A stretch of DNA of 64,000 nt from an uncultured Pseudomonadales bacterium (GCA_951813295.1 CATOTI010000002.1:4226522-4290521); one strand, 5' to 3'; shown: positions 41,600 through 51,525, counted from the stretch's first letter. Numbers and translations: made by a program. Notes: a model not told the origin generated them from the sequence alone.

Positions 41600-42580
41600 A
41601 TGAGCATGAACCCAATCCAAATCCGTAACCAACGGTATATCGCCCTAGGCGCCGCGTTAGCGATCTTCGCACAGGTACCGCACGCCGAGCCTGCGTCACT
41701 GCCGCGTTTTGATGCGGCTTTGGCGAGTGTTGCTTATCTGGAAAGAGACCTCGTTGACCCCACCTTGTCGTTTGGAGCCACGTACGACGAACTCTCCGAT
41801 GAAGATCGAGCGCTCTTTGACGGACCATTCCAGGACCACATGCGAGAGAGTTTGCTTTACCATCGAGCCGCGCTGCACCTAGTGGAAGGACGTTTGTCGC
41901 TGTTCACGGATAGTTTGGTTCAGCTCGACCAAGCCTTCGATGGTGTGCCGGACGAGAGTCGGATGAATATGGCGTCGAGTGTGGCGTACTTGTATGCCTG
42001 GGCAATCGAGGCGGGTGTCACTCGACTGGACCTCAACCTGTTTCGGACCGCGATATCACGACTCCCGCAGCGGGATGATCTCGGCTACTCATACACTCAT
42101 GACCTGGCCAAGCTTGTTTATGCCTACGCGATTAACGACGATCGGAGCGTTGACCGGTGGATCGAGACCAGCGACGGATACATTAGGAATCTTGGATCCG
42201 TTCTTGCGGTAAAGCTCAATCCGACGGCAAGGACTATCGCGCGAGCTGTTGAATTCCTTGAGGCGGAGTGGGAGGAAGTAGCGCCCGTCGGCTTTCGCGC
42301 GGGGAGAGTGGCGTTACAACTAGCCACGGTGTATCGCCTGCAAGCGGGCACGCTTGAACCCGAACGGCGCGAGGGCGTATTAAGGAAGGCCCGAAGGTTT
42401 GCGGCGATCGCGCGAACGCAGCTTGAGAAGCTTGAGTCTCCTCTGATGTGGGCTGCTGCACATCGGGAGACAGCAGAAATTCTAGAGCTCGTACTCGAGC
42501 AGATTCGCCTTGATGACATGGCAATCAGGCCAAAGATCGAAGCCCGACTAGAACGCGCTCGGGAATTCGGCAACCTTTGA
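41600..42580 (+). CDS. Exported protein of unknown function
   Basis: About 326 residues from the ATG at 41600; an in-frame ATG lies upstream at 41567. A signal peptide is visible (RNQRYIALGAALAIFAQVPHA, with cleavage after HA). The rest is helical and repetitive (RMNMASSVAYLYAWAIEAG, FRAGRVALQLATVYRLQAG), suggesting TPR-like helical hairpins. Periplasmic location is likely. It stands alone between the helicase gene and the recombinase module, and I cannot assign a role. Confidence 0.6.
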   Translation: MSMNPIQIRNQRYIALGAALAIFAQVPHAEPASLPRFDAALASVAYLERDLVDPTLSFGATYDELSDEDRALFDGPFQDHMRESLLYHRAALHLVEGRLSLFTDSLVQLDQAFDGVPDESRMNMASSVAYLYAWAIEAGVTRLDLNLFRTAISRLPQRDDLGYSYTHDLAKLVYAYAINDDRSVDRWIETSDGYIRNLGSVLAVKLNPTARTIARAVEFLEAEWEEVAPVGFRAGRVALQLATVYRLQAGTLEPERREGVLRKARRFAAIARTQLEKLESPLMWAAAHRETAEILELVLEQIRLDDMAIRPKIEARLERAREFGNL

Positions 42581-42722
42581 CCACGCGAGCGCGAGTTCGA
42601 GCCAAGTCGCAACTCGCCATTCAGTTCGGCGAACGGTTGTTATCGTCAGGTTTGCCCCTTCTTGAGAGTAGACCAGGTCGTCTCCGCAAACGGGTCCTGA
42701 GCCCCAATACGGACGCGGGGCG

Positions 42723-44483
42723 TCAGTCGGGAGTGGCGGTGGCGGGGTCAGTAAACCCGAGCACGGCACGCTGCTCCTGCCAGTTGATGGGTAGACGTGT
42801 GTCCGCCATCAACTGGCGGGCAGTCAGGTTCGCGGGCTGGCGGCCCTCGAGGATGGCCTGAATGATGTCGGGTGCCAGAAAGCCGAGGCGTAACAGTCGG
42901 GTGAACCAGGCACTGCTCACGCCGGCGGCGGCCGCCATCTCGGCCATCGACTGACCGCCGCGCGTGAAGATGGCCTGCAACTCATGAGCCCGCGCGATTC
43001 GTTTCAGCAAGCTGGGGTCCACCTGGTGGCCGGAGGGTGGGTTGGCACCATCAATCAAAAGCTTCTTTTCCATGCCCGTTCGTTTCAACCGCGCCGCGAC
43101 CGTCAACACCAGTACGGAACCTTCCGAGCGTGAGCATGACAGCGCGTTCAACTCGCCAGCATTGACAAGATCATCGCAGGGCAAGCTTTCGGCCAGATAC
43201 CCGGTGTGAACCCGGATCTCCAGCTTCTCCGGGTGTAGCGTCACGCCGATGATGAACACCTGAAGCCAGCGGCGTCGCTCGATGGTAGAAAGGCGCGGCC
43301 AGCGCTCGGCCAGCATCGAGGCGTCGGTGATCAGCGTCTCCACCTCATGCGCCGGCAAGGCCCGCGGGACAAGCGCCTCATGCAACGCGCCTTCGTCCCG
43401 GAGGAACGCCATGATTCGCTGCTCCACCAGTCGTTCCAGTTCCGCTGCCGGTACGCGCCGCGCCGTGTCGGCAGCTTTTGAGCGACCCCGCTTGAGTAAG
43501 GACTGACTGACGTAATAACGATAACGTCGGCCCTGCTTGTTGGCATGGCTGGGGGTCATCCGCTCGCCATGATGGTCGACGATCAGACCCGCCAGCAGGC
43601 TGGGCTCGCGGGCGTGAGCACCATGTTGCCGCGCAACCCGATTCGCGGCGAGTCTTTGTTGTACCGGCTCCCAGAGACCCGGCTCGATGATCGCCGCATG
43701 CGCCCCGGGGTAGCACGCGTCCTTGTGGACGATCTCACCCCGATAGAGCCGGTTCTGCAGTATCAGATACAGCGCCCCACGAGCCAGCGGCTTGCCACCC
43801 GTGTGGCGACCGTGTCTGTCCATGCGGACCTTGCTGACGATGCCTTCGTCGTCTAGCGCTTCCTTCAATGCCCGGACCGACCCGAGTGCTGCATAGTGTC
43901 GGTAGATATGACGCACCGTCTCGGCCTCGCGGTGATTGATGACGAGCTTGCGGTCGATAACGTCATATCCCAGCGGCGCCAACCCGCCCATCCACAGCCC
44001 CTTCTGCTTCGAGGCGGCGATCTTGTCACGGATCCGTTCCCCGGTGACCTCGCGTTCAAACTGCGCAAAAGTTAGCAACATGTTCAACGTGAGCCGGCCC
44101 ATCGAGTTGATTGTATTGAACTGCTGCGTGACGGAGACAAAGGACACCCCTTGCTTGTCGAACACCTCAACGATGCGGGCGAAGTCACCGAGCGAGCGCG
44201 TCAGGCGATCCACCTTGTAAACCACCACCGTGTCGATGCGCCCCGCCTCGATATCGGCGAGCAGACGCGTGAGCGCGGGACGTGCCATCGTTGCGCCGGA
44301 GAGGCCGCCATCGTCATAGCGTGTCGGTAGCGCCGTCCAGCCTTCGTGCCGTTGGCTCTTGATGTAGGCCGCACAGGACTCGCGCTGGGCATCAAGCGAG
44401 TTGAAGTCCTGTTCCAGACCCGCCTCGGAGGACTTGCGCGTATAGATGGCACAGTGGGTCTCGCGCCTGGCCCGGCTATGCAT
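42723..44483 (-). CDS. Large serine recombinase
   Basis: A 586-residue recombinase. The resolvase catalytic domain begins with HCAIYTRKSSE (nucleophilic Ser at 18), followed by SLDAQRESCAAYIKSQ, YDDGGLSGATMARPALTRLL, and VVVYKVDRLTRSLGDF with the catalytic Arg-rich region. A recombinase domain (LAPLGYDVIDRKLVINHREAETVRHIY) and zinc-ribbon-like part follow. It is encoded just after the DUF2924 gene with an 8-bp overlap, a pairing seen in proteobacterial integrated elements. No obvious cargo of its own is visible. Confidence 0.88.
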   Translation of the reverse strand: MHSRARRETHCAIYTRKSSEAGLEQDFNSLDAQRESCAAYIKSQRHEGWTALPTRYDDGGLSGATMARPALTRLLADIEAGRIDTVVVYKVDRLTRSLGDFARIVEVFDKQGVSFVSVTQQFNTINSMGRLTLNMLLTFAQFEREVTGERIRDKIAASKQKGLWMGGLAPLGYDVIDRKLVINHREAETVRHIYRHYAALGSVRALKEALDDEGIVSKVRMDRHGRHTGGKPLARGALYLILQNRLYRGEIVHKDACYPGAHAAIIEPGLWEPVQQRLAANRVARQHGAHAREPSLLAGLIVDHHGERMTPSHANKQGRRYRYYVSQSLLKRGRSKAADTARRVPAAELERLVEQRIMAFLRDEGALHEALVPRALPAHEVETLITDASMLAERWPRLSTIERRRWLQVFIIGVTLHPEKLEIRVHTGYLAESLPCDDLVNAGELNALSCSRSEGSVLVLTVAARLKRTGMEKKLLIDGANPPSGHQVDPSLLKRIARAHELQAIFTRGGQSMAEMAAAAGVSSAWFTRLLRLGFLAPDIIQAILEGRQPANLTARQLMADTRLPINWQEQRAVLGFTDPATATPD

Positions 44484-45012
44484 CGCGCTTGTCCTTGCCG
44501 GCGAAGGGCGTTGGCCGTCGTTTCAGGCCAAAGAAGCGCGGTCCGGACCAGTGCGTGCCCGTGATCTCCCGGGCAATCGACGACAGCGAGCGGTAATGCG
44601 TCCCCCGCCACTCAAAACCGTCTTCATGGACCCGCACGGTGTGGGTTTCGCCGCGCCATTCCCGCACCAAGGTCACACCCGGCTTCAGACGGATCGCGGG
44701 ATGACCGGCAATCTCCCCGGTCTCCCGCAACGCCGTAGCAATCCCTGCCAGTTGACGTTTCTGCGCCACCGTCAGCCCACCGAGAACCTGCTCCTGAAGC
44801 TTCCAGGCAATCGCCAGGATCAGCAGGTCGCGGCGGGCACGCAGCGGGGGCTGCGTGGCATAGAGCCGGTGCCATTCCGCCCGCAGACCGGCCAGGTCGA
44901 GATCACCCAGCGACGCCAGTTCCTCAGCCAACTCAGCAGAGGTCGGGCGAACGCCGGTATCCGCGCGAGCCGTTGCGCGCCCACGGGGTTGTTTTTGTCG
45001 ACGGGTTTTCAT
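44476..45012 (-). CDS. DUF2924-domain protein
   Basis: A 178-residue protein with the DUF2924 pattern: LAGLRAEWHRLYATQPPLRARRDLLILAIAWKLQE, then LKPGVTLVREWRGETHTVRV and GTHYRSLSSIAREITGTHWSGPRFFGLK. The C-terminal block is an RAMA-like small beta domain. Function is unproven, but it regularly precedes serine recombinases and may assist them. The upstream 277 bp (45013-45289) contain no gene. Confidence 0.85.
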   Translation of the reverse strand: MKTRRQKQPRGRATARADTGVRPTSAELAEELASLGDLDLAGLRAEWHRLYATQPPLRARRDLLILAIAWKLQEQVLGGLTVAQKRQLAGIATALRETGEIAGHPAIRLKPGVTLVREWRGETHTVRVHEDGFEWRGTHYRSLSSIAREITGTHWSGPRFFGLKRRPTPFAGKDKRDA

Positions 45013-45289
45013 GGTTTCCTATCAGCCGTCCCCACCGGCCTTATCACACAGCGCATCACCGCTCCACTGGCCAGGAAAGTCCAGTGGGTTCTCTCACCAG
45101 ATATTACCACCCTTCACTGGGTTCCCAGGCCCTGCGGCAGCGCGCGTATGACCACGGGTCAGGCACAAGAAAATGCTGGATACGCGAGCAGCAGGCCATG
45201 CCACTCTGTGACATCATTGGCCCGCATGAACTCTTCGGTCCAACTGAAGCTATCGGGTGGCGCTTGAATTTGCCTCCTTGGGCAACGCT

Positions 45290-45893
45290 TGTCCTGGCCA
45301 CCCGATGGATTTCCTCTCTGGCGATGATGATCCAACCAACGACCTCAGTGTCTTCGGCGATCACGGCACGAGCGTCGCCGGAATCGTCTGCTCCGTCGGC
45401 TGGAACGATATCGGTGGCATCGGGGTTGCGCCGGAGGCGGGCCTGGCGGGGATGAACTTCCTCTTCGCCCAGGATGACACGTCGCTTGCCCAAACCCATG
45501 GTCTCTTCGAATCGTCGGTGACGGTGTCAGACCCCGTCGTTGCTCTTAATCGTAGTTACGGAATCACCGCTGCGATCTTCTTCCCGTGGAATGAATTCGA
45601 GGCCGAATTGGTCGCGAACGTCGGGACGTTGCGCGACGGACTTGGGGCGATCAATGTGAAAGCGAGTGGCAACGCATTCGATGGGTTTCGACGGTTTTTG
45701 CCCTACCCGGACTTGGACCTCCCTTCCCATGCGGCGGAGGGCGACACCTACAACGCCCACATGGGGACGATGGTCGTCGGTGCGGTGACCGCGGCGGGCG
45801 ACCGGGCTTCCTATTCGACGCCTGGCTCGAGTCTCTTTCTTTCTGCCCCGGCGGGCGAGTACGGCCTCTTCTTTCCCGCCATCATCACCACTG
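45290..45893 (+). pseudogene. Subtilisin-like (S8, kexin-type) protease, middle fragment
   Basis: The frame reads MDFLSGDDDPTND, GDHGTSVAGIVCSVGWNDIGGIGVAPEA (catalytic His), INVKASGNAFDGFRR (oxyanion Asn) and VGAVTAAGDRASYSTPGSSLFLSAPAGEY. Neither the catalytic Asp region before nor the GTS-A-P Ser region after is present, so the fragment is dead. The left end meets the region beyond the DUF2924 gene; the right end meets the broken methylase on the other strand. A matching P-domain tail lies at 51316-51525. Confidence 0.75.
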
Positions 45894-45895
45894 AT

Positions 45896-46207
45896 CAATC
45901 CGGCTGTGAACGCGGATTGTTGATCAACACCGCTACTGGGTTCAGGTCGCTGGCGTACGCCTCCAGGCCCAGCCGTTGCGCTTCCAGCGGCAACGCACCG
46001 CCACCGGCAAAAGGATCGTGAAAACCCCCGACGGGTCGTCCATCATCTGCGCGATGATCACCGCTCGGGCCGCGGCCAATGGTCGGCGCGCCCACCCAGA
46101 TGCAGCGTGCTCGGATGGCCATGGCGGATCGACTTCTCCCGTGCCGACGCCTTGTTGATGGTGTCGAGCGGCAGAGCGACTTCGATGAGCTTTTTCCTGT
46201 GAGTCAC
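45896..46207 (-). pseudogene. DUF1156 adenine-specific methyltransferase, truncated and frameshifted
   Basis: Starts at a GTG overlapping the AlbA_2 stop (GTGA). KKLIEVALPLDTINKASARE, then KSIRHGHPSTLHL is the DUF1156 opening. A small deletion at the expected WWARRP codons shifts the frame, after which RRPLAAARAVIIAQMMDDPSG follows. A further deletion joins this to HDPFAGGGALPLEAQRLG (motif I) and DLNPVAVLIN, where the gene ends. Operon position shows it was the third gene after trlF and the AlbA_2 gene. Confidence 0.8.
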
Positions 46208-47496
46208 GATCTCGCTTCCTTCCAAAGGCGTACCAGGAAGCGATCGTCCTCTTCGATGAGGTCGGGCTCGGTCCCGTTGTGCGCGCGCATCCCATCGATG
46301 ATCTTGCGCGGCACACCAAGCCCTGTAGCTTCGATGTAGCAATAGTCGCGTAGCACCTCCTTAATCAGCTCGTTGCGCGAGGCGCGGTAACCGGCCCGCA
46401 TCTTGTCGACCGTGACCGTGTTCGGGAGGCGACCGGGAGAAATGATCTCGATCCGGTCGGCGTAAATCGAAAGCTCGATGTCGGTCACAGTGATGGTGTA
46501 GTCGCGGTGCGCAATCGCGTTGACGACCGCTTCCCGCACGGTGTCGAGCGGGTAATCCCAGCGTTCCGCACGCCGCCCACCATTGTCGATTTCCGCGGAC
46601 ACCTCGATGTTTCGGCGCACGAAGTCGAGGGCTTGCTCAATGACGCCCGCTTCAACCGCATTGCCGGTCTCCGAAAAAGTGCGTGACAACAAGGGGTACA
46701 GCGGCTGCCCGGGATCGCCCGACGGGGCTGGAAACAGGGACACAACGGGCCCTCGCAGCGTCGCCCGGGCTTTCGCGTCATAGTCCTTCTCGGTGCCGGA
46801 GTAGGCTGCGGCGCTGATTCCCGCCTGGGGGAGGAAGCGTTTTGGCTTCAGGCCGAAGAGTAGCAACCCGCCCGCGCTCGGCATCGGTCGGGCGCGGTCT
46901 TCGGCCATCAACTCGGTGTTGACCAGCAGGCGCAGCCAGGACTCGAGGTCCGCTTTCTCTGGTGCCCCCTGCTGGCGCAAGTCGCGGAAGTAGTTCGCGA
47001 GACGTCGCAAGTCGAGATCCTTGAGCGTCGCACCGGAAACCGGCTTGCGGTCGTACTGTAGGTGCCCGGACTGCATGTAGAGACGCGCTTCCTCTGCGTC
47101 CGTCGCATCGCGGGTGGTCGTACCCACCCGAACCTGCGTTACCCACGCCGATCCGCGCTTGGCCTTGTAGGGTTTGTCCGGCGCGTCCGCAGCAAGCGAG
47201 ATGACTCCGACCGTGCTTCCGTCGTCCATCTCCAGGGTCTCCCAGAACGGAATGGCCGCAGGGCGGAGGTGCACACGCGCGACCTCCATAATCCATTCCT
47301 CGACCTGCTTCGGTGTGCGAGTCAAACCCGTAACGGTGCCGTCGTCTTCAACGCCGAGGAGGAGATGCCCGCCCTCCAGGTTCAGCAACGCCGCCAACTC
47401 CTTCGCGACTCGCGCAGGGACAACATCGTCACGCTTGAACTCGACGCCAGAGTGCTCGCCGTTGCAGATCAGTTCTTCCAGCTCGGTTCGGTTCAT
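46204..47496 (-). CDS. AlbA_2 (Schlafen-like) ATP-binding protein
   Basis: A 430-residue protein. The N-terminal AlbA_2 domain reads NGEHSGVEFKRDDV and ELAALLNLEGGHLLLGVEDDG. The C-terminal RecG-C/GHKL-like domain has DTVREAVVNAIAHRDYTITVTDIELSIYADRIEIISPGRLPN and an ATGLGVPRKIIDGM glycine loop. It starts 12 bp after the trlF stop and overlaps the methylase start, so the three form an operon. Likely a nucleic-acid-responsive defence component; the exact activity is unknown. Its first 62 codons are duplicated at 35861-36047. Confidence 0.82.
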   Translation of the reverse strand: MNRTELEELICNGEHSGVEFKRDDVVPARVAKELAALLNLEGGHLLLGVEDDGTVTGLTRTPKQVEEWIMEVARVHLRPAAIPFWETLEMDDGSTVGVISLAADAPDKPYKAKRGSAWVTQVRVGTTTRDATDAEEARLYMQSGHLQYDRKPVSGATLKDLDLRRLANYFRDLRQQGAPEKADLESWLRLLVNTELMAEDRARPMPSAGGLLLFGLKPKRFLPQAGISAAAYSGTEKDYDAKARATLRGPVVSLFPAPSGDPGQPLYPLLSRTFSETGNAVEAGVIEQALDFVRRNIEVSAEIDNGGRRAERWDYPLDTVREAVVNAIAHRDYTITVTDIELSIYADRIEIISPGRLPNTVTVDKMRAGYRASRNELIKEVLRDYCYIEATGLGVPRKIIDGMRAHNGTEPDLIEEDDRFLVRLWKEARS

Positions 47497-47508
47497 CGCA
47501 GCGCTCCT

Positions 47509-50211
47509 CTAAAACCCATACTTCCGGCGTCGGCGCTCGAAGGCTTCCTTGCCGCCTTCGAGGATCTCCTCGACCAGCTCCCGCACGGGCTTGGCGTCAA
47601 TCGAGCCCATGTGCTCCGGGGCAACGCGCGCACGGCCGTGCTCAGCCTCGCCGGTGGCGGAAAGGCCGACGATCAGTTCGGCATCGCCGAGGACCGGGAT
47701 GTTGGCGTTGTGAGTGGAGAAAAGGAACTGCCGACGCTGCTTCTCCTCGCGCATGCGCGGGACGACACCCTCGGTGATGAAACGGTTGTCGAGATCATCC
47801 TCCGGTTGATCGACTATGAGCGGCGCTTCGGACTCGAGCAGAAGCAGGAGCAGGACCGCAGTAGCCTTCTGGCCGGTGGAGAGGTCCTCGAGCGCCTGCC
47901 ATGCCGGGGGCTCTCCGACGGGCGCAGTATTGAGTCGGATCGCAGTCGTCGAGGGCAGGTCGAGTTCCTCGACACGCATCAGCACCTCGGGCTCGGCCCT
48001 GGCGAGGCGCTCTCCTTGCGCTGGCGTGATGCCGAACATCTTGTTCAGCGCCTCTGCGCCGGAACGGCAGGCCTCGACGAACTGAGTGAGTGAGAGATCG
48101 CGAACGTCCCGGAGACTTTCGGTCGCTTCGGACAGTCGTCCACCAACCTTCTCCCGCAGGAGGTTAAACAGCGGATCGCGGTCGCTGACAGCGGTCACCT
48201 CCACCTGCACCCGATCACGAAGCTTTTTGTTGACTCCCTGCGCCGCGTCGTCCAAGCGCCTGAACTCCAGCGCCTTTAAGTCCTCCCACTCCGCCAGCAG
48301 ACTGCGTCGGCGGTTGGCGTGCTCCTTCTCGGTGCGCCGGGCCGCCGCCTGCCGCTCGCGCAGCGGTCGCAGCTCTTCGATCTGCCGCCGCAGGCGAATG
48401 AATTCCTCCCCATCCACGTGCGACTTCTGCAACTCGCGGAGGATCTTCTCGTATGCCGCCTGGACATCTTTCTTGCGCGTCTCCCAATCGTTGCGCACCT
48501 GGGCGACACCCTCGTCGGCTCGCACCAGAGCCTGCTCCAGATCCTTCACGATGCGCTGGAGTTCGCGGTCGAGCGTTTCGAAGACGCCGTTCAAGCGCTG
48601 AAGGATCACCTTTCCAGGCAGATCCTCGAGAGCCTTGGCGGAGAGAAATGTGCGGCCCATCGGGACCTCGCGCTTCAGGGTTTCGAGACATTCGCGGAAC
48701 GTCGCGAGGCGCTCCGGAATGGAGGAAAGCAGGCGCTCCTCGCGCACTAGCAGACTCTTCTCCTTTAGCCGATCCTCGAGCCCGGCTTCGCGAAAGCGCT
48801 CCAGCATCTCTTCAAGGCCTGGAAGCGCTGCCAGCCGCTCCTCGATCTGCGCCAACTCGGCGCGCGTGTCGAGCAGGCTCTTGCGACTCCTCTCCAGCGC
48901 ACGACGCAGGTCGGCCTTCTTGCGTGGAAGGTCATCGTCGCGTGCAATGAAGCGGTCTAGCAGACGGGTCAGCTTCTCGCGGCTCTTGGTCAGCTCCGAG
49001 ATCTCGTGCTGCCCGAAGACCTCGACACGAGGCAGCACGTCCTGGGGAGAGAGATTGGACACCTCCCCATGATCGTCCCGGACGAGGGGCGGGTTCGGGA
49101 TCGTGCGCTCGATACGGTAGTCGCGAACCGCCGGCCGATGGGCGCGGACCAGGAGCGTGATTTTGGTCCCGTTCTTGAGGACGTGGCGGATGATGCCCTC
49201 GTGGCCCTTACGCGCCTCGTCGCCGATGGCCTCGAGGCCCAGCACCGTGCGGATGCTCTCGATCACGGTCGACTTGCCAGTCCCGCGCCCCCCGACCAGC
49301 ACGTTAAGGTTCGGATTGAAGTGGATAGCGGCCCCGTCGAGGAATCCTCCCTCCCAGGCGAGCGCGACGAGCTCGGCGTGCTCCTCGGGCTCCAGCCTGC
49401 CTTCTTTGGGATTGAGGTGGATACGCGAGCCGGGATCCAGAAAGGCCTGGCGCAGCCCCTCGATCGTCACCTCGGACATCTTGATCCAGCAGGTGGCCGA
49501 GCGATCATCGAGGTCTTTGGGCCTGGCGATGTCCTTCGCGTTGACGACCGCGATGGCGAGCCCGTCCTCGGCGGCGGGATCGCGTCGGTAGTCGGGGTTC
49601 TTGTTCTCCACGATTTGCTTCACGTCGTGGGGTAAGTCGGCAACTGGACCGGGAACCTGGATTGCCAGCAGGTCCCCACTCTGCCACGCCTGCATGCGCG
49701 CCTGACCGGTGAGGACTTTGAGCAATCCCTTATCGTTAGTCACGTGCGCAGCGATTGCGACACCGCCCTGCTCGCGTACCTTGGCGAGGATGTCCACAAA
49801 GGCCTTGTCAGCCAACCTGACCGAGGGCTTCGTGTCGGTGATGCCGAACGCGCCGAGGTAACGTGCGAGGCGGTCGTCGGCAGTGTCGGGGGCGTAAATG
49901 CACAGAACGTGAATTCCCTCGCTCGACGACAACTCGAACCCAGGAAAGATGTGGATGCCACGTCCCTCGGCGGCGGCGCGGAATGCGGCAACGCCGCCAA
50001 CGTGATTGTGGTCGGTGATGGCGAGCACGGAAACGCTGAGATCCGACGCCTTCTCAATGATCGCCGCGGTGTGAGCGGCAGCGTCGCCGACCAGCACGTT
50101 GCCCCGGTACGTGGAATCGTAGTGGTGAGGGTTCACCTGAAGTGCGCAACGATGGAACACTGCGCCGCTCGGAAGTTCCCTTGCCTTTGTGATCACATCA
50201 TCGGCTGCCAT
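47509..50211 (-). CDS. TrlF-family PHP plus SMC-like AAA ATPase
   Basis: About 900 residues. The N-terminal PHP phosphoesterase-like domain shows LQVNPHHYDSTYRG, LAITDHNHVGG and IHIFPGFELSSSEGIHVL. An ABC/SMC-type ATPase is split by a long coiled coil: Walker A NVLVGGRGTGKSTVIESI (about 310), coiled coil roughly 420-680, then signature ALEDLSTGQKATAVLLLLLLE and Walker B APLIVDQPEDDLDN. Resembles TrlF. I took the ATG at 50211 with GAGGTG upstream; an ATG at 50223 is also in frame. First gene of the minus-strand operon. The upstream 408 bp (50212-50619) hold no gene. Confidence 0.85.
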   Translation of the reverse strand: MAADDVITKARELPSGAVFHRCALQVNPHHYDSTYRGNVLVGDAAAHTAAIIEKASDLSVSVLAITDHNHVGGVAAFRAAAEGRGIHIFPGFELSSSEGIHVLCIYAPDTADDRLARYLGAFGITDTKPSVRLADKAFVDILAKVREQGGVAIAAHVTNDKGLLKVLTGQARMQAWQSGDLLAIQVPGPVADLPHDVKQIVENKNPDYRRDPAAEDGLAIAVVNAKDIARPKDLDDRSATCWIKMSEVTIEGLRQAFLDPGSRIHLNPKEGRLEPEEHAELVALAWEGGFLDGAAIHFNPNLNVLVGGRGTGKSTVIESIRTVLGLEAIGDEARKGHEGIIRHVLKNGTKITLLVRAHRPAVRDYRIERTIPNPPLVRDDHGEVSNLSPQDVLPRVEVFGQHEISELTKSREKLTRLLDRFIARDDDLPRKKADLRRALERSRKSLLDTRAELAQIEERLAALPGLEEMLERFREAGLEDRLKEKSLLVREERLLSSIPERLATFRECLETLKREVPMGRTFLSAKALEDLPGKVILQRLNGVFETLDRELQRIVKDLEQALVRADEGVAQVRNDWETRKKDVQAAYEKILRELQKSHVDGEEFIRLRRQIEELRPLRERQAAARRTEKEHANRRRSLLAEWEDLKALEFRRLDDAAQGVNKKLRDRVQVEVTAVSDRDPLFNLLREKVGGRLSEATESLRDVRDLSLTQFVEACRSGAEALNKMFGITPAQGERLARAEPEVLMRVEELDLPSTTAIRLNTAPVGEPPAWQALEDLSTGQKATAVLLLLLLESEAPLIVDQPEDDLDNRFITEGVVPRMREEKQRRQFLFSTHNANIPVLGDAELIVGLSATGEAEHGRARVAPEHMGSIDAKPVRELVEEILEGGKEAFERRRRKYGF

Positions 50212-50619
50212 GGGGCACCTCATGTTGGTACGGGGCGTTCGCTCGTAGACTGTCGAGCCTGGTTCGGATCGATTGCTTCGGGGCTGATTTCGTGTTCATG
50301 CCATTGAGCGCGTGAGCGACTTCCATGAACGCGGAATACGAATCAGTCATGGCAGTGACGTTGAACACTCGCGGGGCTGTCCTTCGCCGCGTAATCCCAC
50401 TGGCGATACTATCGCCAGCCCGATGCCATGAACGGTGCGTTTCGTGCACTGGAGCGGTGTACATTTCACGGTAGGTTCGGGACCTTTAACGCAAATTCTA
50501 AACCGATCCGGTGATGTGTTGGCCTCGGTCGAGCATCCTCGAGCAGGATTCCTGTTAACCGTCGAACGCGAGGCAATCGGCGGCGACGATCGCGAAATCG
50601 TCCGAAACGTGGCCCAACC

Positions 50620-51264
50620 CTACTGTTCGTCCGACAAGCTCTGCCCGAACTCCGAGAACGAGCAACCATCGTCAACACAGGTCATCAAAACCGACTTGTC
50701 TTCGCACACGCCCGAGTATACCAATTCGCCCGCAGGACCCTCTCCGACGAACGCCATATCGGCGCATTTCGCAGCTTGCGACGCTTCCTCGGCCGCGGCG
50801 GATAGCCCCCGCAAGGGCGTCGCTGCGACTGTGGTACTCGTTCCGCAATTCATCGGGACTGGCACGAAGGAGGGATAACCACATGCCGCGCCCGTAATGC
50901 CATCGACCGCGACGCCAATGAGCCCTCCGAAAATGATGTTTCCCCATGCCATCGTTTTGATCGAAGAACTAACTTGGATGATTCCGTCGTCGTAGCCTTT
51001 CTTCGAGCATTGAACCGTCAACTTCGCGCAAGCGCGGTTGACCATCACGGTACCGGGCGTCGGCGACACGTAGTAGACACCGTCTTTATTGGTTAGCTGG
51101 CACGTGGCTTGCGGGCAGTTCGGCGTTGCAACCGACAGCGTTTGGTTTTGTCCGCTAGTGATGCTCGCGCACCCACTCCCAATCATGAACACGATGCCAA
51201 CCAGTGTGATCCGCGTTCTCGCTTGCACCCAAAACCCCGACGTTCTGTACGAAAGAGGGTGCAT
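50620..51264 (-). CDS. PEGA-like lipoprotein
   Basis: About 214 residues from the ATG at 51264. A signal segment TRITLVGIVFMIGSGC ends in a plausible, slightly unusual lipobox (G-S-G-C). The mature part has a PEGA-like strand block (VYYVSPTPGTVMVNRACAKLTVQCSKKGYDD), then a hydrophobic glycine-rich segment (AWGNIIFGGLIGVAVDGI) like those in outer-membrane-associated lipoproteins. The frame continues upstream to 51663, but that part lies over the protease relic and is not protein-like. Function unknown. Confidence 0.65.
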   Translation of the reverse strand: MHPLSYRTSGFWVQARTRITLVGIVFMIGSGCASITSGQNQTLSVATPNCPQATCQLTNKDGVYYVSPTPGTVMVNRACAKLTVQCSKKGYDDGIIQVSSSIKTMAWGNIIFGGLIGVAVDGITGAACGYPSFVPVPMNCGTSTTVAATPLRGLSAAAEEASQAAKCADMAFVGEGPAGELVYSGVCEDKSVLMTCVDDGCSFSEFGQSLSDEQ

Positions 51265-51315
51265 GCTACGGGAGCGCCAAAACGATCGCCAGCATCCCGG
51301 TGCCCAATCCCTGCA

Positions 51316-51525
51316 CACCACGTCTTCATCGATTCCGCGTTCAATGGATGTTCGTCCATCGCCGCGGCAGCACTGGGAGCGACAGGTGCGCTTGCGGCGC
51401 TTATCGACGTACCGATGCAGGCATCGGCGTTCTACGGTGAGGATCCGAATGGCACGTGGCAGATTCGCTTCATCGATGTCGATGCGACCCCGGTGCGACC
51501 GATCCCGCTTCCGATCGAGAGCTAG
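51316..51525 (+). pseudogene. P-domain (proprotein convertase) tail of an S8 protease
   Basis: The frame ends with AFYGEDPNGTWQIRFIDVDA and a stop, the typical end of a P-domain (FxGExxNGxWxLxVxD). Before it, IDSAFNGCSSIAAAAL is less clear. With the protease core fragment at 45290-45893 on the same strand, it suggests one gene split and partly deleted by the intervening block. Confidence 0.55.
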
